From Actinomycetaceae bacterium (lineage in GTDB: Bacteria; Actinomycetota; Actinomycetes; Actinomycetales; Actinomycetaceae): a stretch of 64,000 nucleotides of DNA. The position numbers and the translations under genes were made by a program. Below, one piece after another: positions 1 to 8,412 of this stretch; position 1 is the first letter of the stretch, and the number at the start of each line of letters is the position of its first letter. The notes below the pieces were generated by a model. That model saw nothing but the letters and a program-made list of their open reading frames with translations, did no database searches and was not told the DNA's origin. Location of the stretch: NCBI GenBank assembly GCA_030528145.1, contig JAUMZK010000001.1:475931-539930 (forward strand), in the 5' to 3' direction.

Positions 1-205
1 TTCCCCACACGTCGGAGCGCATTACCATACCGGCACCGCCGCCGGCAGGGCTGTCGTCAACGGACAAGTGGGTGCCGCTCGCCCAGTGGCGCAGGTTGTG
101 GGCGCGAATGTCGAGGACGCCGTTTGCTACCGCTTTGCCTAGCAGTGACAGCGTGGTGGCAGAAAAAAACTCTGGGAATATGGTTATGACATCGAAACGC
201 ATCAT
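1..205 (-). CDS. trmD: tRNA (guanine-N1)-methyltransferase TrmD, N-terminal part
   Basis: The reverse strand encodes the first ~68 residues of TrmD, starting MMRFDVITIFPEFF and running through a DDSPAGGGAGMVMR segment; the rest lies beyond the window. TrmD methylates G37 of tRNAs that read CNN and GNN-type codons, using S-adenosylmethionine from a knotted SPOUT fold; the glycine-rich segment seen here is typical of its N-terminal half. The start overlaps the rimM stop (ATG at 205-203 inside the TGA at 204-202), so the two are translationally coupled, as expected for the conserved rpsP-rimM-trmD block. A second ATG immediately follows the first, so the protein may begin one residue later. Confidence 0.93.
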   Translation of the reverse strand, partial: MMRFDVITIFPEFFSATTLSLLGKAVANGVLDIRAHNLRHWASGTHLSVDDSPAGGGAGMVMRSDVWG

Positions 206-693
206 CCCTCCAATAGTCCCTCCGGTGCGTCCACGGTTACTGTTCCAGCCGCGAGGTCGACGTGGGGTACTAGGGCTTTCACGAATGGGACCGGATACTT
301 ACCTGTCGCAGTTTTCACCACTATGCGGTCTTGCGCAACACCAAATTCTAAATCCACTATTGTGCCTATTTTCTGGTTTTTGGTGTCGAGGACGTCCAGT
401 CCCTTTAAGTCTTCGAGGTAGAATTCGTCCTCGCCTTTTTCTTCCTGTTGCGGGTCGACAACTAGGGTCAGCCCGCGCAGTGCCTCTATTTCTTCGCGGG
501 TGGTGACTTCTGCAAAACCAATAATCCACCGGTTTTTTGCGGTGCGGAGACTGCGCACAGTCAGGTGGTCGCCGCGCGCTGTGGGCACGGTTTTGCCTAC
601 TTGCAAGCGTTTTTCGGGTTCGTCTGTGCGTACATCAATGATGGCTTCACCGCGCAGACCGTGCGCTGGTCCAATTACTCCGACGTTTAACAT
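202..693 (-). CDS. rimM: 16S rRNA processing factor RimM
   Basis: RimM assists maturation of the 30S head domain and binds ribosomal protein S19. The protein from the ATG at 693 begins MLNVGVIGPAHGLRGE, the family's usual N-terminus, and has the RimM N-terminal beta barrel followed by a PRC-barrel domain (DEFYLEDLKGLDV near the middle, VPFVKALVPHVD near the end). Length is about 163 residues, normal for actinobacteria. A longer in-frame reading to 744 exists, but the start at 693 has AGGAA upstream and matches the family. It overlaps the preceding phosphatase gene by 7 bases and trmD by 4, indicating one transcript. Confidence 0.93.
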   Translation of the reverse strand: MLNVGVIGPAHGLRGEAIIDVRTDEPEKRLQVGKTVPTARGDHLTVRSLRTAKNRWIIGFAEVTTREEIEALRGLTLVVDPQQEEKGEDEFYLEDLKGLDVLDTKNQKIGTIVDLEFGVAQDRIVVKTATGKYPVPFVKALVPHVDLAAGTVTVDAPEGLLEG

Positions 694-1352
694 AGGGTTC
701 CTAACAAGTAGTTCAGTTGCTGGGTGTTGCCTACTTTTTGCCATGCTTGCTGGGCTTCACCGGGTTGAGTGGTGCCCGCCCAGGTGACAATAATGGTGCC
801 GAGCTGGTTAGCGTTTGCCCCTTCGATGTCGTGAATCCGGTCTCCCACCATTACGCTTGACTGCGCATCCGCATCCAAGGAACGCAGCGCCCGCCCAATA
901 ATTTCGGCTTTCGTGGCGTGGGTTTCGTCCTCGTCGGACCCAGCAATTACCCCCATATAGCCGCTGATTCCGAGGTCGCCCGCGATAGTTTTGGCATTGC
1001 TCTCAAGTTTCGCCGTGGCAATTCCTTGCTTTATGCCGTCAGCATACAGCAGCGCCACGGTTTCTATTATTCCGGGGAATAGCTGGGTTTTGTTGACGTG
1101 CCGACGGTATTCCTGGCGGTAGGTGGATACGAGGCTCGCAATCTGGTGGCTGTCCGCATCGGGGGCGAATTGTTTGAAAGTGTAGCTAAGGGGTGGACCA
1201 ATAAATCGCATCAGATCACTTTGGGGGCAGTCAATTCCCAATCGCCTTGCCAAAGTGGTTTGCATAGCGGGCAAAATAGCGGGCGCAGAATCGGTCAATG
1301 TGCCGTCCATATCCCACAGTACTACTCGCAATGGTTTAGTTGGCGAAAACAT
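687..1352 (-). CDS. HAD-superfamily phosphatase (phosphoglycolate-phosphatase-like)
   Basis: A 221-residue haloacid-dehalogenase hydrolase. Motif I is DMDGTLTDS near residue 14 (nucleophile and acid Asp); the lysine motif lies around ATAKLESN; motif IV is MVGDRIHDIEGA. This is the subclass IA layout of Gph and PpaX phosphatases. The substrate cannot be decided from sequence; phosphoglycolate or pyrophosphate are known alternatives in the family. The ATG at 1352 has GGAG about 5 bases upstream. It sits between the KH-domain gene and rimM, where most genomes have nothing or ylqC alone, and a terminator-like hairpin precedes it, so it may have its own promoter while reading through into rimM-trmD. 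Confidence 0.85.
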   Translation of the reverse strand: MFSPTKPLRVVLWDMDGTLTDSAPAILPAMQTTLARRLGIDCPQSDLMRFIGPPLSYTFKQFAPDADSHQIASLVSTYRQEYRRHVNKTQLFPGIIETVALLYADGIKQGIATAKLESNAKTIAGDLGISGYMGVIAGSDEDETHATKAEIIGRALRSLDADAQSSVMVGDRIHDIEGANANQLGTIIVTWAGTTQPGEAQQAWQKVGNTQQLNYLLGTLC

Positions 1353-1362
1353 TTCACTCCTT

Positions 1363-1394
1363 GAAAAAATGGGGCCGACCTTTCGGTCAGCCCC
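1363..1394 (-). terminator. Rho-independent terminator downstream of the KH-domain gene
   Basis: On the minus strand the GC-rich hairpin (GGGGC and GACC arms with a GAAA loop, one C-A mismatch, closing with GCCCC) is followed by a run of six T. It separates the rpsP-KH transcript from the phosphatase-rimM-trmD genes and may be only partial. Confidence 0.8.
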
Positions 1395-1409
1395 ACAGTT
1401 TTATGTTGC

Positions 1410-1649
1410 CTATGCGCGGTCAGTGTCAATAACGTCAACCCGCACAGGTCCTTTAGTCGACAGCGCCGACACTACTGCTCGCAATGCGCGCGCGGTACGC
1501 CCGCCACGCCCAATTACGCGACCTAAATCGTCTGGATGAACACGCACTTCGAGCATTCTGCCACGGCGCATCGATCTTTCATCAACTTGCACGTCATCGG
1601 GGTTGTCAACAATCCCGGCAATAAGATGTTCGAGTGCGGCTGCCAGCAT
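1410..1649 (-). CDS. khpA: KH-domain RNA-binding protein KhpA
   Basis: A 79-residue protein made of one KH domain; the GxxG RNA-contact loop is VIGRGGRTA. Homologues (KhpA/YlqC) bind RNA, commonly with a KhpB partner, and affect cell division and translation. Its ATG overlaps the rpsP stop as TAATG, so translation is coupled to S16. The rpsP-khpA-rimM-trmD order is conserved across Gram-positives, here interrupted by a phosphatase gene. Confidence 0.9.
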   Translation of the reverse strand: MLAAALEHLIAGIVDNPDDVQVDERSMRRGRMLEVRVHPDDLGRVIGRGGRTARALRAVVSALSTKGPVRVDVIDTDRA

Positions 1650-2134
1650 TAGGCCTCCTCGGAAGTTTCAGTTGCTTCGGTGCTTTCGCTGGCTGCAGTT
1701 TCGGCTTCCTTAGCTGCGGCTTCTGCGGCCGCTTTCTTTTCGGCTTCTTCCTTTGCTTTTGCTTCAGCCTGAGCTGCCTTGCGCTTTTCAGCTTCGTCAG
1801 CAGCAGCTTTAATGGCTTCGGCGGTAGCGGCGGAATTGTCAGATTCTTTCACTTTAATGCGCGATTCGGTGTTCTTGGCACCTTTGAACTTCGCCCAGTC
1901 ACCGGACAAAACCAGCAATCGGCGAACCGCATCGGAAGGCTGTGCGCCTACTCCGAGCCAGTATTGCACGCGTTCGGAAGTGATTTTAATTAGCGACGGT
2001 TCCTGGTTCGGGTCGTATTGACCAACGCGTTCGATAACCTGTCCGTCGCGCTTCTTCCGGCTGTCTACAACTACCACACGGTAGATAGCGCGATGAATCT
2101 TGCCTACTCGTTTGAGTCGAATTCGTACTGCCAC
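1649..2134 (-). CDS. rpsP: 30S ribosomal protein S16
   Basis: S16 is a primary assembly protein of the 30S body. The GTG at 2134 gives the normal N-terminus ([20 protein letters not shown]) and has GGAG ten bases upstream; a longer reading to 2221 is not family-like. The conserved core ([32 protein letters not shown]) fills residues 1-85. An unusually long tail rich in Ala, Lys and Glu follows to residue ~161; actinobacterial S16 proteins often carry such tails, of unknown role. It is first in the rpsP-khpA transcript. Confidence 0.95.
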   Translation of the reverse strand: MAVRIRLKRVGKIHRAIYRVVVVDSRKKRDGQVIERVGQYDPNQEPSLIKITSERVQYWLGVGAQPSDAVRRLLVLSGDWAKFKGAKNTESRIKVKESDNSAATAEAIKAAADEAEKRKAAQAEAKAKEEAEKKAAAEAAAKEAETAASESTEATETSEEA

Positions 2135-2287
2135 TTTGGCATTTCTCCTATTTGTTTTACGGTGAACACGCCTTGCCGGTGGGTTACGGCGCTGGTCTAG
2201 TTCAACCTGGACGCGTCGCATTTACAGAGAGGGGGGTAAATGCGCCGGGTACAGCAACCTATTCTGCCAGATTTTCCCACATTTTTT

Positions 2288-3367
2288 CTACTTTGCGGCA
2301 AATGTCACGTGACCGCTGACTACCAGCGCGGGCGTTTGCAGAACGTCTAGGTTGTCACGCGGATCTGCACGATAAGCCACAAAGTCGGGAACGGCGCCCT
2401 CGTGCAAGTCGCTGTAACCAAAGAATTGGCGCGCCTTCCACGTGGCAGAATCAATAATTTCGCAAGTACTCAAGCCGGCTTTACGCAATTCGGCTAATTC
2501 TTGGTATATGCCGCCGTGGACTGGACGCGGCGCAGTATCGGTGCCCACCAACAATGTAACCCCGATGTCTGCCATTAACGCTACTTGTTCGTACCTGCGT
2601 TCATACATGCGCAACATTTGTTCCCGATATTTTGGGTATTTGTGCGCTCGCTGCGCGATGTCCGCAAAGGTGCCTACCTGCAATAATGTTGGCGTTACGG
2701 GGATGCCCCTGGCTTTGGCTTCGCGCATTTGCTCGGCATCCATGCCGGTGCCGTGTTCAATACTGTCGACCTCTGCCTCTAGTAAATCGTCGATAGTGGC
2801 ATGCGCAAAAGTGTGCACCATCACTTTGGAACCGACGCTGTGGGCAGCTGCCACTGCTTCTTTGAGGGCGCCTGGGTCCCACAGTGGTTCCAGCACCGAA
2901 TCGGCACCCTGGCGGCGGTCAATCCAGTCCCCTACCAGTTTCACCCACGGATTTTTCTGGGCTTGTTCGAGGACGAACCTCGGCAATTCGGCATCTGAGG
3001 GCACGTTAATGGGCAGCTCGCGAATATACCTTTTCGTTTTCGCCAGGTGTCTGCCGGCGCGAATAATAGTGGGCGCACCTCCAAAGCTATCAACCCAGTT
3101 AGTCGGTTCTATAACCCCTGCGTCACGAATGAGGGTTACCCCAGAATGCAAGTTGTCCTGCAACTGTGCCAATAACTGTGCCGCAGTGGCGACCTCGTGA
3201 CCTACCAGACCCACGTGACAGTGGACGTCAACCAGACCGGGAACTATCCAGTATTCACAAGCATCTGCAGGTGTGCCACGCACTGCCCCATCTGCGATGG
3301 TTATTCCCATCCGTTGCCACGCGGTAGTGCCACCTTCTGACCACAGCACCATTCCCGAAAGATGCAT
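2288..3367 (-). CDS. Metal-dependent amidohydrolase
   Basis: A 359-residue amidohydrolase-superfamily protein. Metal ligands are visible in order: DVHCHVG (HxH), a lysine in WVKLVGDW likely carbamylated, VHTFAH, IEHGTGMD, and the catalytic Asp in GTDTAP near residue 275. This matches the imidazolonepropionase/prolidase-like branch, hydrolysing C-N bonds in small cyclic or peptide substrates; the substrate is not predictable. The start overlaps the ffh stop as TAATG, so it is coupled to ffh, an odd partner for a housekeeping targeting gene. No signal peptide is seen, so it is cytoplasmic. Confidence 0.85.
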   Translation of the reverse strand: MHLSGMVLWSEGGTTAWQRMGITIADGAVRGTPADACEYWIVPGLVDVHCHVGLVGHEVATAAQLLAQLQDNLHSGVTLIRDAGVIEPTNWVDSFGGAPTIIRAGRHLAKTKRYIRELPINVPSDAELPRFVLEQAQKNPWVKLVGDWIDRRQGADSVLEPLWDPGALKEAVAAAHSVGSKVMVHTFAHATIDDLLEAEVDSIEHGTGMDAEQMREAKARGIPVTPTLLQVGTFADIAQRAHKYPKYREQMLRMYERRYEQVALMADIGVTLLVGTDTAPRPVHGGIYQELAELRKAGLSTCEIIDSATWKARQFFGYSDLHEGAVPDFVAYRADPRDNLDVLQTPALVVSGHVTFAAK

Positions 3368-4959
3368 TACATGCCCCCGAGCAGACGCTTCAAGTCTTCT
3401 GGTAAATCGTCCATTGATGGCTTGGCGGGGATGGTATTTTCTGACACATTTTGAGGACGTAGGGGGGCGCCGAACGCAGAACCTGCGGGTTTCGGCGCCG
3501 CCGGATTGCCTGCCGCCGGGTTACCTTTTTTGCGGTTCTCCCACTGTTTTTGCTTGGCGGGGCTGCCGAACTTCTTTTTCTTTTTAGTTTGCTGCCGCCG
3601 GGCTTTGCGCCCTACCACAGGCGGCATTCCGGGCACTCCGGGCATGCCCGGAATTTGTCCAGAACGGGTGGCTTGTTGCATCATTTTGCGCGCCGCCTCG
3701 AAGCGTTTTAGCAACCCGTTCACATCAGGAATAGTGACGCCAGCACCGGCGGCGATACGTTTGCGCCGCGAACCATTAATAATGCTGGGGCGATCGCGCT
3801 CCGCCGGAGTCATGGACTGGACGATAGCTTCGACGCGATTTATTTCCCGTTCGTCAAAGTTTTCCAAGGCTGCGCGCATTTGCCCCGCACCTGGCAGCAT
3901 TCCCAGTAGTTTCTTCATAGAACCGAGCTTGCGCATCTGCTGCATTTGCACCATAAAGTCAGTCAGGGTGAAGTCCCCATCTGCCAGCTTTTGCGCCATG
4001 TTTTTGGCTTCAGTTTCACTGAAAGCCTTTTCTGCGGTTTCTATGAGGCTGAGGATGTCGCCCATGTCCAGGATGCGGCTGGCCATACGGTCGGCGTGGA
4101 AGCGTTCGAAGTCTTTCAGACCCTCACCGGTGGAAGCAAACAGGATCGGCACCCCGGTGACTCCACGCACGGACAAGGCGGCACCACCGCGCGCGTCACC
4201 GTCCAGTTTCGACAACACTACCCCGGTAAAGCCCACGCCGTCGCGGAACGCTTCGGCGGTAGTTACCGCGTCTTGACCGATCATGGCGTCGAGGACGAAC
4301 AAGGTTTCGTGTGGTTCGATAGCGGTCTTTATGGCACGAGCCTGGCTCATCAGGGCTTCGTCAATGCCTAAGCGCCCGGCGGTGTCCACAATTACGACAT
4401 CGAAGCCGTTAAGTATTGCGTGGTCTACACCAGAACGCGCTGCTTCTACCGAATCCCCTACGCCGTTACCCGCATAGGGCGCCCACACAGGCGTATTCGC
4501 GCGCGCGCCTAAAACCTGCAGTTGCGTAACCGCATTTGGTCTTTGTAAATCGCACGCCACCAGCAGTGGCTTTTTACCCTGTTCTTGTAACCAAGTTGCC
4601 AGTTTGCCTGCCAACGTAGTTTTACCGGCACCCTGCAAACCAGCCAACATGAAAATAGTGGGTCCCTGGTCCGCAAAGTGAAGTTCGCGCGTCTGCCCAC
4701 CCAGAACCTCGATCAGTTCTGCGTTAACAATTTTGATTACTTGTTGCCCAGGATTCAGCGCCCGCGAACGCGCCACCCCGTAGGCTTTTTCGCGCACTTT
4801 AGCAATAAATTCGCGCACTACAGGCAACGCCACGTCGGCGTCCAATAGCGCGCGCCTAATTTCGGTGGTGGTCTGGTCTACGTCAGCTTCGGACAACACT
4901 CCTTTGCCGCGCAAAGTTTGAAACGCGGCGCTGAGTCGATCAGTCAAAGAATTAAACAC
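3367..4959 (-). CDS. ffh: Signal recognition particle GTPase Ffh
   Basis: Ffh binds signal sequences and SRP RNA and delivers ribosomes to FtsY at the membrane. The GTG at 4959 has GGAGG 8 bases upstream and gives VFNSLTDRLSAAFQTLRGKG, the canonical start; the open frame continues to 5112 without family support. Domains: N helical bundle (1-85), G domain with P-loop GLQGAGKTTLAGKLA, DTAGR and TKLDGDARGG, then the methionine-rich M domain (MVQMQQMRKLGSMKKLLGML) ending near residue 430. A ~90-residue basic and proline/glycine-rich tail follows. About 530 residues. It lies in the same cluster as its receptor gene ftsY. Confidence 0.97.
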   Translation of the reverse strand: MFNSLTDRLSAAFQTLRGKGVLSEADVDQTTTEIRRALLDADVALPVVREFIAKVREKAYGVARSRALNPGQQVIKIVNAELIEVLGGQTRELHFADQGPTIFMLAGLQGAGKTTLAGKLATWLQEQGKKPLLVACDLQRPNAVTQLQVLGARANTPVWAPYAGNGVGDSVEAARSGVDHAILNGFDVVIVDTAGRLGIDEALMSQARAIKTAIEPHETLFVLDAMIGQDAVTTAEAFRDGVGFTGVVLSKLDGDARGGAALSVRGVTGVPILFASTGEGLKDFERFHADRMASRILDMGDILSLIETAEKAFSETEAKNMAQKLADGDFTLTDFMVQMQQMRKLGSMKKLLGMLPGAGQMRAALENFDEREINRVEAIVQSMTPAERDRPSIINGSRRKRIAAGAGVTIPDVNGLLKRFEAARKMMQQATRSGQIPGMPGVPGMPPVVGRKARRQQTKKKKKFGSPAKQKQWENRKKGNPAAGNPAAPKPAGSAFGAPLRPQNVSENTIPAKPSMDDLPEDLKRLLGGM

Positions 4960-5086
4960 TAATTTAACCTCCGGTGCACTGGTTCCCTTAAGCCTACCGC
5001 GCCCAGGTGTGACAAAGAATTTTTGGAAAGGTTTCACTCCTTTTTCATTATCCTCGGTTATGCTAATTGAGACGATTGGAGACAGA

Positions 5087-5806
5087 GTGTCTGAAAAAGG
5101 ACTATTAGGCAAACAGGTAGCGGCCTGGGCGGTTCATGCTTTCACCATGTCGGGACTGCTGTGGGCAATGCTCGCGGTACATGCACTGTTTGCCCACAAC
5201 TACAAGTTGATGTGGTTGTATTTAGGTATTTCTTTAATAGTGGATGCCGCTGACGGTCCAATGTCACGCAAATGTAATGTTTGCGGGGTAATCCCCTGGT
5301 TTAGTGGAACCATGATGGACAATGTCATCGACTACATTACGTGGACGTTCATTCCCTGTCTCTTCATGATGATCGTCTTGCCGTTGGGTTCGGGGATATT
5401 GCCCGCAATAGCCGCGATGGCCGCACTATCGTCCTCAATGTTTTGTTACGCCAATACCAAAATGAAGTCCACGGACTGGTATTTCGTGGGCTTCCCCGCC
5501 GCGTGGAATGTGGTGGCGGTAATCTTGTGGTTGTGGGGCACGGGTCCGGTTTTCAACTGGATTATTATTGTCCTGTTCACAATACTGGCAGCTATCCCGT
5601 GGAAATGGGTACACCCCTTCCGGGTGCGGCGTCTGCGCATATTCAATGCCACGGCAGCGGCAATTTGGGTTATCACTACCGGTATTTGGGTAGGGATCTA
5701 CCCCGCTGCACCGTGGTATTTGACTATTCCGTGGTGGGTTGCGGGGCTGTGGATTTTAGCCGCATCGGCCATTCGCACTATCCGCGGTGTACCTGACATG
5801 TCATGA
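5087..5806 (+). CDS. CDP-alcohol phosphatidyltransferase, phosphatidylcholine-synthase-like
   Basis: A polytopic membrane enzyme of about 239 residues. The active-site stretch has DAADGPMSRKCNV followed by SGTMMDNVIDY: the DxxDG start and the later MDNVIDY aspartates of the CDP-alcohol phosphatidyltransferase signature, with the longer spacing and the WSGD/F-SG element typical of bacterial phosphatidylcholine synthase (Pcs), which joins CDP-diacylglycerol and choline. Six or more hydrophobic segments follow. The GTG at 5087 has GGAG five bases upstream and gives a family-like N-terminus (KQVAAWAVHAFTMSGLLWA); an upstream ATG at 5060 and a start at 5009 are weaker. The 3' end overlaps the converging neighbour by 6 bases. 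Substrate choice (choline or another alcohol) is inference. Confidence 0.78.
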   Translation: MSEKGLLGKQVAAWAVHAFTMSGLLWAMLAVHALFAHNYKLMWLYLGISLIVDAADGPMSRKCNVCGVIPWFSGTMMDNVIDYITWTFIPCLFMMIVLPLGSGILPAIAAMAALSSSMFCYANTKMKSTDWYFVGFPAAWNVVAVILWLWGTGPVFNWIIIVLFTILAAIPWKWVHPFRVRRLRIFNATAAAIWVITTGIWVGIYPAAPWYLTIPWWVAGLWILAASAIRTIRGVPDMS

Positions 5807-6679
5807 CACCCGCTCCAGGGTTTCTGCAATGCGTTTATCGCCCCAAAATTTGTAGCCTTCCAAGGCAAAAGTACCTACCACCAGAACTACTATTATGGCT
5901 ATGACATAAGCGGGATACTGCTGTCCCTCTGTCCCAAAATAAACGTATGGTAATGCGAAAGTTAGTAACGTTACCGCTAATGCGAAAAGGCGTTTTAGAA
6001 AATGCGCGGCAGTAACAACCGTCAAAATTCCCCACGTATATGGAATGGCTGTCGTCAGATCTATTGCCCACAGTATCCACAAAGAGCCATGAAATTGGGG
6101 TACGAATGACACCGGGAGGACGCGCAGCGCCGAATACGTCAAAACCACCGCATATGCAATAAAAGTTGGATTAGTGATGGTGCGCAAAACTTTATTACGC
6201 AAAATAATGCTGTAATTATTGTCGCGAAGTTTACGATAAACTTGGGTGGTAAACAGCAGCCCATCTAAGTTGTGTACCGCTTTTTCTAAAAAGTTTCGGT
6301 CCATCGCGGTGCCCCGATCTACCATGGCTTCAATCAATTTTAAAGGGGAAACACCAATCGGAGTGACGTCCTCGGAACCAATTTTTTGCAACGGACCGAC
6401 CCGAAACAATTGCCCTTCGGGAATCCACTTTTCCCACACCGCAATTTGGGCTTCAGTCAAAGGCATGAGCCACAGTCGTTCGCGTTTGCGCATGGAGTCG
6501 TGCAAAATATCCGCGAGCACGTTGCGATCGCGTTTTAACGCAATATTTGGGGCGATGCGCAACTCGCGCACGTGCCGGTCGCGAATATCGGAAGTGCGTT
6601 CAATACCGGCAGCGCAAACTACCGCTTGGGGATCTAACTGCATTTCACGCCCGAAAGCCACATCAAACAGTAAGTTCAC
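5801..6679 (-). CDS. Unknown membrane protein coupled to the glnD-like gene
   Basis: I do not recognise this 292-residue protein. Residues 1-150 look soluble and charged, with ERTSDIRDRHVRELRIAPN and a later segment GTAMDRNFLEKAVHNLDG; residues ~165-280 hold about four hydrophobic segments, ending in a short basic tail. The GTG start at 6679 overlaps the stop of the upstream glnD-like gene as GTGA, implying translational coupling and possibly a functional link. It runs convergent to the phosphatidyltransferase gene and overlaps it by 6 bases. Confidence 0.7.
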   Translation of the reverse strand: MNLLFDVAFGREMQLDPQAVVCAAGIERTSDIRDRHVRELRIAPNIALKRDRNVLADILHDSMRKRERLWLMPLTEAQIAVWEKWIPEGQLFRVGPLQKIGSEDVTPIGVSPLKLIEAMVDRGTAMDRNFLEKAVHNLDGLLFTTQVYRKLRDNNYSIILRNKVLRTITNPTFIAYAVVLTYSALRVLPVSFVPQFHGSLWILWAIDLTTAIPYTWGILTVVTAAHFLKRLFALAVTLLTFALPYVYFGTEGQQYPAYVIAIIVVLVVGTFALEGYKFWGDKRIAETLERVS

Positions 6680-8412
6680 GTTCCACTCCCTATCGTTTGT
6701 AGTTCCGCAACCATATGCACGAGGTCGCCAATTGCGCGAAGTCTGCCGGCTTTTGCAGCTTCCACCCCCTTGGCGTGCGCATCGGCTTCGGCGAATAATG
6801 CCAGTGCTGTCAATAAATCAGGACTGTCACCGATAGCGCGGCTGGCTTCAGCCACTTTTTCCGGATTTAGGCTTTTAGCGAGGGCGAAAACCGGCAAAAT
6901 TCTCTGGTTCGCTATCAGTTGTAACACTAGTTGCTTTTGGATCGGATCTAGTCCGAGGGCGGTCAAAATAGTTTCCGCCTTATCCACGCTCCTTTGTACA
7001 TAAGTGTTAGTGCCGTCCTTGCCGATATTGTGAAATAAGCCGGTCAGTGCGGCAACTGCCTTGTCTGGTAAGTTTTCTCTCTGGGGCATCTGGCTGGGTC
7101 TGCGCCCACTGATAAGGTCCACAAAAATTTCGGCGCACGTCACCGAATGCAGGTCGACAGTAAACTTGTGGTCGGCATTTTTTTGCGGCAAAAACCGAAT
7201 ATTTTGCCATTGTGGAAACCATTTTGCGGGAATATTTTCGCGGTCAAGTTGCGCCCAAATGCGCGTTAGGCCAGGGCGAATAATAAAGTCCAAAAAGATG
7301 TCTCTTTGCTCGCTCGTCCACGTTTCGCCCGGAAAACTGGCTTCGCGTAGTGTCGCAACAGTCTTAGCTTCAATAGTGGTTTCGACACTGACGGCGGCGC
7401 GGGCAATGCGCAAGGTAATGGTAGGGTCTTTTAGCGCCTTCTTTTTCGCTAAACTAATCTGCCCGTCTTTTATGGCGACGCCCTCGTCAACCTCGCCTAC
7501 TGCACCCATAGGGCGCACAATTTGCAGAGCTTTCGTAAACAACTGGCGGGCAGAACTAGAGAGCGCTAAATCTAAAGATTTCGACACTTCAGTTTCAATT
7601 CCGAGGGCGATAGCCGCCAGTTTCTGCATCAACGTACCGCCTGCGGTGCCCAGCGTCCTCGCAATGTAGTCCTGTTGGTTTTGCACCAGCCGCTCCTGGT
7701 TGGTCCTGGTGCGTAAGCTGAGAAGGTCGCGGATGTCTAAAAGTGCGGTCTCGCTCTCGACTAATTCGTTTTCAATGCCCTGCGCCAAACGCCCGGTAGC
7801 GAAGCTGCGCGCCAACCACAAGTCTGCCAACCCACCACGGCAATATCGTAAATGTGGCTCATTTTGGTAGGACAAATCCCCGTATTCTTCCCACCGTTCG
7901 TGGGCAGCGCGGCGCATATGCGGCAAATTTTCGGCAACCCCTTCGCGCCAAGTTGTCACCATTGTCTGCCTCGCCGCATGTGCCAAGCCGACATTTCCTG
8001 CCACCCACCGCGACTCCAGCAGCATTACTTGCCCGGCAGCATGAGGTTCAACTGCGGGCACAAAATCTTCAAGACGGTGGGCGCGCAGCGAAAAAGGAAT
8101 CCCCGTTTCTTGCAAAAACTGTTGCAATTGGGTGGTAAAACCGGGATCGGGAGTCGCGGAAATAACGTGCAGGTCGACCTCGGAATACAGCCCAGCGATG
8201 CGACGCGCATTGTCGCCGGTAACCACCAAAGCCGCATCCGACCCGCCCCCCACTTGTGCCCAGGCATGCGCTAAAATTTGGTCGGTAATGTTCGCCAAGG
8301 CGCGCCGGTAGCGCTGCCCGAAACGAAACTGCCGCGCAGGACCCAATGGTGCAATAACGGGCACGAGCTCCCGCCGTCGCGCCAACAAATCCTTAATCTG
8401 CAACGATGGCAT
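6676..8412 (-). CDS. GlnD-like protein (degenerate PII uridylyltransferase)
   Basis: A 578-residue protein sharing the GlnD layout: a nucleotidyltransferase-like region (TGDNARRIAGLYSEVDLHVI near residue 65), a middle helical domain (YCRGGLADLWLARSFATG, matching GPGGLRD in true GlnD), and an HD-like region (LFHNIGKDGTNTY). Key residues look lost: the catalytic G-S-D-x-D is SEVD, and the HD doublet is HN. The two C-terminal ACT domains that sense glutamine are missing (normal length is 770-900). The amtB and glnK genes that usually sit beside actinobacterial glnD are absent. It overlaps ftsY by 20 bases. I infer a remnant or repurposed pseudoenzyme rather than a working PII modifier. Confidence 0.75.
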   Translation of the reverse strand: MPSLQIKDLLARRRELVPVIAPLGPARQFRFGQRYRRALANITDQILAHAWAQVGGGSDAALVVTGDNARRIAGLYSEVDLHVISATPDPGFTTQLQQFLQETGIPFSLRAHRLEDFVPAVEPHAAGQVMLLESRWVAGNVGLAHAARQTMVTTWREGVAENLPHMRRAAHERWEEYGDLSYQNEPHLRYCRGGLADLWLARSFATGRLAQGIENELVESETALLDIRDLLSLRTRTNQERLVQNQQDYIARTLGTAGGTLMQKLAAIALGIETEVSKSLDLALSSSARQLFTKALQIVRPMGAVGEVDEGVAIKDGQISLAKKKALKDPTITLRIARAAVSVETTIEAKTVATLREASFPGETWTSEQRDIFLDFIIRPGLTRIWAQLDRENIPAKWFPQWQNIRFLPQKNADHKFTVDLHSVTCAEIFVDLISGRRPSQMPQRENLPDKAVAALTGLFHNIGKDGTNTYVQRSVDKAETILTALGLDPIQKQLVLQLIANQRILPVFALAKSLNPEKVAEASRAIGDSPDLLTALALFAEADAHAKGVEAAKAGRLRAIGDLVHMVAELQTIGSGT

